Of a stretch of DNA of 64,000 bases, positions 61,304-64,000 are shown one piece after another. The stretch covers positions 1 to 64,000 of the forward strand of contig JBBDRB010000101.1 in NCBI GenBank assembly GCA_040905685.1, given 5' to 3'. The notes beneath the pieces were generated by a model. That model ran no database searches and was not told where the DNA came from. It saw only the letters and a list, made by a program, of their open reading frames with translations. Position 1 is the stretch's first letter, and each line of letters begins with the position of its first letter. The translations under genes and the position numbers were made by a program. This stretch comes from JBBDMU01 sp040905685 (lineage in GTDB: Bacteria; Bacteroidota; Rhodothermia; Balneolales; Natronogracilivirgulaceae).

Positions 61304-62755
61304 TTATTTTGAGAAAACCGCAGTTTCTTCTTCGTTGCCGTTTACGGTGACACCGGCAAAATCGGGATAAGCATTGGCGCCATGCTCGTGAAAATCCAGT
61401 CCGACAGCTTCAATTTCATCGGTCACCCGCACTCCGTTGGTAGCTTTGATAATGCTGAAAACAATCAGAGAGAAGACGAAGGTAAAGCCAATGATTGCAG
61501 AGGTTCCGATGAGCTGGATCAGGAAGCCCGACTGGTCGGTTAGGAGTCCGACAGCCAACGTGCCCCAGATGCCGCAAACACCATGTACGGAAATGGCTCC
61601 AACAGGGTCATCGACCTTGATCCGGTCAAAAAAGTTGATGGCGAACACGACAAGGATCCCTGCACATCCGCCGACAAGAATGGCGTCGGTGAGCGACATT
61701 ACATCGGCTCCGGCGGTAATACCCACCAGGCCGGCCAGTACACCATTCAAGGCCATGGAAGCGTCCATATGCTTCATGATGATTCCGGCGGCCACCATGG
61801 CACCTAGAGCGCCAGCTGAAGCCGATAATGCCGTGGTAACAAAGACATACGAGACAGCTATGGGGTCTGCGCTCAATACAGAAGCGCCGTTAAAGCCAAA
61901 CCAACCGAACCAGAGCAGAAATACCCCTACGGTAGCCAGGGGTATATTATGGCCGGGAATCAATTTAACTTTGCCATCAACATATTTGCCCTTCCTGGCA
62001 CCCAGGATGAGCACGCATGCCAGTCCGGCAAAACCACCCACAGCATGAACAATAGTGGAACCGGCAAAATCATAGAAGCCGATCTGATCCAACCAACCGC
62101 CGCCCCAGATCCAGCTGCCGGTTAAGGGGTAGGAAAAGGAGACCAGCAAGGTGGCGAAGATCATATAAGACGACAGCTTAATACGGCCGGTTACGCAACC
62201 GGAAACAATGGTCGCTGCCGTGGCGGCAAACATAGCCTGGAAAATAAAATCAGACCAGATGGTCATATCCATGCCGTAGGCCGGAGTTAAATAATCAACA
62301 GCCGAATCCGGATCAAAACCAATACCGAAACCGCCAAATCCTATAAAACCGTTAAAATCGCCGGGGTACATGATTTGAAAGCCTATTATGGCGTAACTGA
62401 TTATACCCGCACACAGTATGAATAAATTCTTATAAATTACATTAACCGTGTTTTTAGCCGGGGTGAGTCCGCTTTCGACCGAAGCAAACCCTAAGTGCAT
62501 GATAAACACCAGAATGGCACCTAGTAATATCCATAGGTTATCGATCATGAACTTTGCATAGCCCGGAGAGGCCTGGAATTCTTCCAGGGTTGAATAAACA
62601 GGAGCCGTTTCTGCTTCCTGACTGAAAGCATTACTTAAAACAATATCACCCTCCATAGGAACATTACTTTCGGTAATAGCTGGATCTGCCCAAGCAGCAG
62701 ATACCAGCACAAGCATAAATGCTAAACTTGCTAAGGTATATTTGATATATTTCAT
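61304..62755 (-). CDS. amtB: Ammonium transporter
   Basis: Amt/MEP/Rh channel-type transporter of 483 residues with an N-terminal signal-like segment (cut after SAAWA) and about eleven membrane helices. Motifs include FVIMHLGFASVESGL-like (here FIMHLGFASVESGL), the DFAGSTIVHAVGGFAGLA pore histidine, WFGWFGFNGAS, and the second pore histidine in ISVHGVCGIWGTLAVG. The C-terminal tail keeps GLDFHEHGANAYPDF. No glnK/glnB regulator gene is adjacent, although it is often paired. A TTGACA promoter candidate lies 35-62 bp upstream. Confidence 0.96.
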   Translation of the reverse strand: MKYIKYTLASLAFMLVLVSAAWADPAITESNVPMEGDIVLSNAFSQEAETAPVYSTLEEFQASPGYAKFMIDNLWILLGAILVFIMHLGFASVESGLTPAKNTVNVIYKNLFILCAGIISYAIIGFQIMYPGDFNGFIGFGGFGIGFDPDSAVDYLTPAYGMDMTIWSDFIFQAMFAATAATIVSGCVTGRIKLSSYMIFATLLVSFSYPLTGSWIWGGGWLDQIGFYDFAGSTIVHAVGGFAGLACVLILGARKGKYVDGKVKLIPGHNIPLATVGVFLLWFGWFGFNGASVLSADPIAVSYVFVTTALSASAGALGAMVAAGIIMKHMDASMALNGVLAGLVGITAGADVMSLTDAILVGGCAGILVVFAINFFDRIKVDDPVGAISVHGVCGIWGTLAVGLLTDQSGFLIQLIGTSAIIGFTFVFSLIVFSIIKATNGVRVTDEIEAVGLDFHEHGANAYPDFAGVTVNGNEEETAVFSK

Positions 62756-62789
62756 AAATAATTAAATTTAGGTTTAATGTGGACGCAAT

Positions 62790-62817
62790 AAAGTAAGCAC
62801 AATTTTTTAATTGTCAA
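62790..62817 (-). promoter_or_regulatory. Sigma-70-like promoter for the ammonium transporter
   Basis: On the minus strand TTGACA (62817-62812, perfect -35) is followed after 16 bp by TACTTT (62795-62790, a weak -10). Transcription would begin near 62783, about 28 bases before the start codon. The weak -10 suggests dependence on an activator. A loop-less palindrome AAAAAAGCGCTTTTTT lies further upstream (62870-62885). Confidence 0.45.
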
Positions 62818-62980
62818 ATTATTTTAGGCATAATTAAGATTTTTATTTATTAACTAAAGATAAAGGACTAAAAAAGCGCTTTTTTTTAAGTATAAAAAGT
62901 ATTTATAAAAGCACAGACCATCTTCCTTGTTCATTTTTTATCTTATACGGCATACAAAAACAGTCAAACCCAGTCATTTT

Positions 62981-63556
62981 ATGATAAAACTTGCAGTTAT
63001 CAGCGGTACCGACCGCCCCCACTCCAATGCACTGAAGATTTCAGAGTTTGTGTGCGCTAAGTACAGGGAGCGCAATGTGGACACCGAATTGATCAGTATG
63101 TGTGATTTCCCCCTGAAAGATGTTGCCGGAGGAAGGTATGGCGGCGACATTCCCTCGGTAAAAAAATTCAACGAACCCATTTTGTCCTCAAACGGCCTGG
63201 TATTCGTGGTTCCGGAATACAATGGTTCCTACCCGGGCATCCTTAAATTATTTATTGATCATTTGCCGTTTCCCAGGGCGCTTTCCAAAGTTCCGGTCTG
63301 TTATATCGGGGAATCCGATGGAAAGTTCGGGGCTTTAAGGAGCCTGGAGCAGCTGCAGCATGTATGCGGTTACCGGTACGCCTTTAATTTTCCGGAACGG
63401 GTTTTCATAGATAAAGTGAGCAAGACCTTTGATGAAACGGAGGGCCATTCCGATGATTTTACATCCAGGCTGCTCCATTCACAGATCAAGAACTTTATTC
63501 TTTTCGTTGAGGCATTGGAACAGGCTGACCTGACCAGAAAAAAAGTACCGGAGTAA
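62981..63556 (+). CDS. NADPH-dependent FMN reductase-family protein
   Basis: A 191-residue flavodoxin-like flavoprotein. I use ATG 62981 (MIKLAVISGTDRPHSNA) over an upstream ATG at 62927, because the first conserved strand starts right there. The phosphate-binding loop SGTDRPHSN and the segment FVVPEYNGSYPGILKLFIDHL are diagnostic for the FMN/azo/chromate-reductase group. The electron acceptor is unknown. It is divergent from the ammonium transporter and 7 bp upstream of a binding-protein-like gene, with which it probably forms an operon. Confidence 0.9.
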   Translation: MIKLAVISGTDRPHSNALKISEFVCAKYRERNVDTELISMCDFPLKDVAGGRYGGDIPSVKKFNEPILSSNGLVFVVPEYNGSYPGILKLFIDHLPFPRALSKVPVCYIGESDGKFGALRSLEQLQHVCGYRYAFNFPERVFIDKVSKTFDETEGHSDDFTSRLLHSQIKNFILFVEALEQADLTRKKVPE

Positions 63557-63563
63557 AGGGTTC

Positions 63564-64000
63564 ATGAAAATAGTGAGTCTGGTACCCAGTTTTACAGAAA
63601 CGCTGTTCGATCTGGACCTGAACAGGCAGCTGGCCGGCCGGACGCGGTTTTGCTGCCGGCCGGAGAACCGGGTGGGGGCAATTCCTGTCATCGGAGGCAC
63701 TAAAAATCCCGATCTTCGCCGGATTAAAGAATTAAAGCCTGATATGGTGCTTGCCAACAAGGAAGAAAACCGGAAACAGGATATAGACCATCTCAGGGAA
63801 TTTTCGGCGGTTCATGTATCAGCGATAACCGGTGCAGACGATGCCCTGCGGGAAATCGCGGCTATAGGCCGGCTGCTGGACCGGCAGGAAAAAGCGGAAA
63901 CGATCGTGGATTGGGTGAGGGGGGAGATGGAAAACATTCCACCGGTTAAACCGGCTACGGCTGCTTACCTCATATGGCGTAATCCCCTGATGACAGCAGG
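63564..64000 (+). CDS. BtuF-like periplasmic-binding-fold protein (partial, runs off the window)
   Basis: About 145 codons are visible; the gene continues past the right edge. It begins MKIVSLVPSFTETLFDLDL, followed by LAGRTRFCCRP, PVIGGTKNPDLRRIKELKPDMVLANKEENR, which is the opening of helical-backbone metal-receptor proteins (BtuF/cobalamin or siderophore binding). No signal peptide is present, as in the cytosolic cobalamin-binding-like members found in many Bacteroidota. It begins 7 bp after the FMN reductase gene. No cobalamin riboswitch is visible upstream. Confidence 0.85.
   Translation, partial: MKIVSLVPSFTETLFDLDLNRQLAGRTRFCCRPENRVGAIPVIGGTKNPDLRRIKELKPDMVLANKEENRKQDIDHLREFSAVHVSAITGADDALREIAAIGRLLDRQEKAETIVDWVRGEMENIPPVKPATAAYLIWRNPLMTA

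Noticed and set aside
62870..62885. Palindrome AAAAAAGCGCTTTTTT upstream of the ammonium transporter
   Set aside because: It has no loop and only four G/C bases, so it is a poor hairpin; it may be a chance product of A and T runs. No gene ends there.

Overview
This 64 kb window looks like a chromosomal segment of a Gram-negative, aerobic, heterotrophic bacterium of the Bacteroidota/Balneolota (FCB) group; Balneolaceae is my best guess. This rests on gene content alone. The signs are a folP-cdaA pair, a glycogen synthase reduced to its N-terminal half beside a DUF4270-like lipoprotein, Bacteroidota-type TPR and outer-membrane proteins, phosphosulfolactate synthase, many TTG starts, and moderate GC. 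I see no rRNA, tRNA, CRISPR array, prophage or intact insertion sequence. Coding density is high and most genes are housekeeping or metabolic.

Layout. 0-7 kb (+): membrane protein, HflX, CBS/ACT protein, a 1000-residue TPR protein and AroA. 7-10.7 kb (-): an FbpABC-type ferric-iron importer. 10.8-12.8 kb (-): an AbrB/Doc toxin-antitoxin pair and an aminotransferase. 13-14.7 kb (+): a methyltransferase-like protein and MurB. 14.7-18 kb (-): an unknown acidic protein, a carboxyltransferase subunit and a receiver. 18.2-21 kb (+): a CcmA-like ATPase, FdxA, FolP and the c-di-AMP synthase CdaA. 21-24.4 kb (-): a DUF349 protein and a receiver/metallo-beta-lactamase fusion. 24.7-29.2 kb (+): an ABC exporter and a PAS histidine kinase. 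29.2-30.4 kb (-): a Tat-type metallophosphoesterase. 30.6-37.8 kb (+): an alanine symporter, a D-aminoacylase-like protein, glutamate dehydrogenase, FtsY and a secreted CHAT protease. 37.8-48.7 kb (-): Rho, TPR, outer-membrane and lipoprotein genes, then GlgA-like, ComA, MalQ and GlgB.

48.7-49.2 kb is a degenerate stretch with an apparent IS3 OrfA fossil and a histidine-kinase tail. 49.2-52 kb (+): receiver, small lipoprotein, OmpR-type regulator and sensor kinase. 52.1-58.1 kb (+): a compact haem operon, hemH-hemA-hemC-hemD-hemE-hemF. 58.2-60.5 kb (+): a rhodanese-like protein, an ArsR regulator and RarA. 60.6-62.8 kb (-): a TorF-like porin and an ammonium transporter. 63-64 kb (+): an FMN reductase and a BtuF-like binding protein cut by the window edge.

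Themes: iron acquisition and haem synthesis (FbpABC, hem operon, FdxA), glycogen metabolism (GlgA/GlgB/MalQ), nitrogen handling (Amt, glutamate dehydrogenase, alanine symporter) and dense phospho-relay signalling. The most unusual items are a cysteine-rich insertion in the ferrochelatase, the receiver-MBL fusion convergent with cdaA, the lone secreted CHAT protease, a small propeptide-inhibitor-like lipoprotein inside a two-component cluster, the D-aminoacylase homologue without its HxH metal motif, and the eroded kinase/IS scar. No search could be run, so every family assignment comes from motif and sequence recognition.
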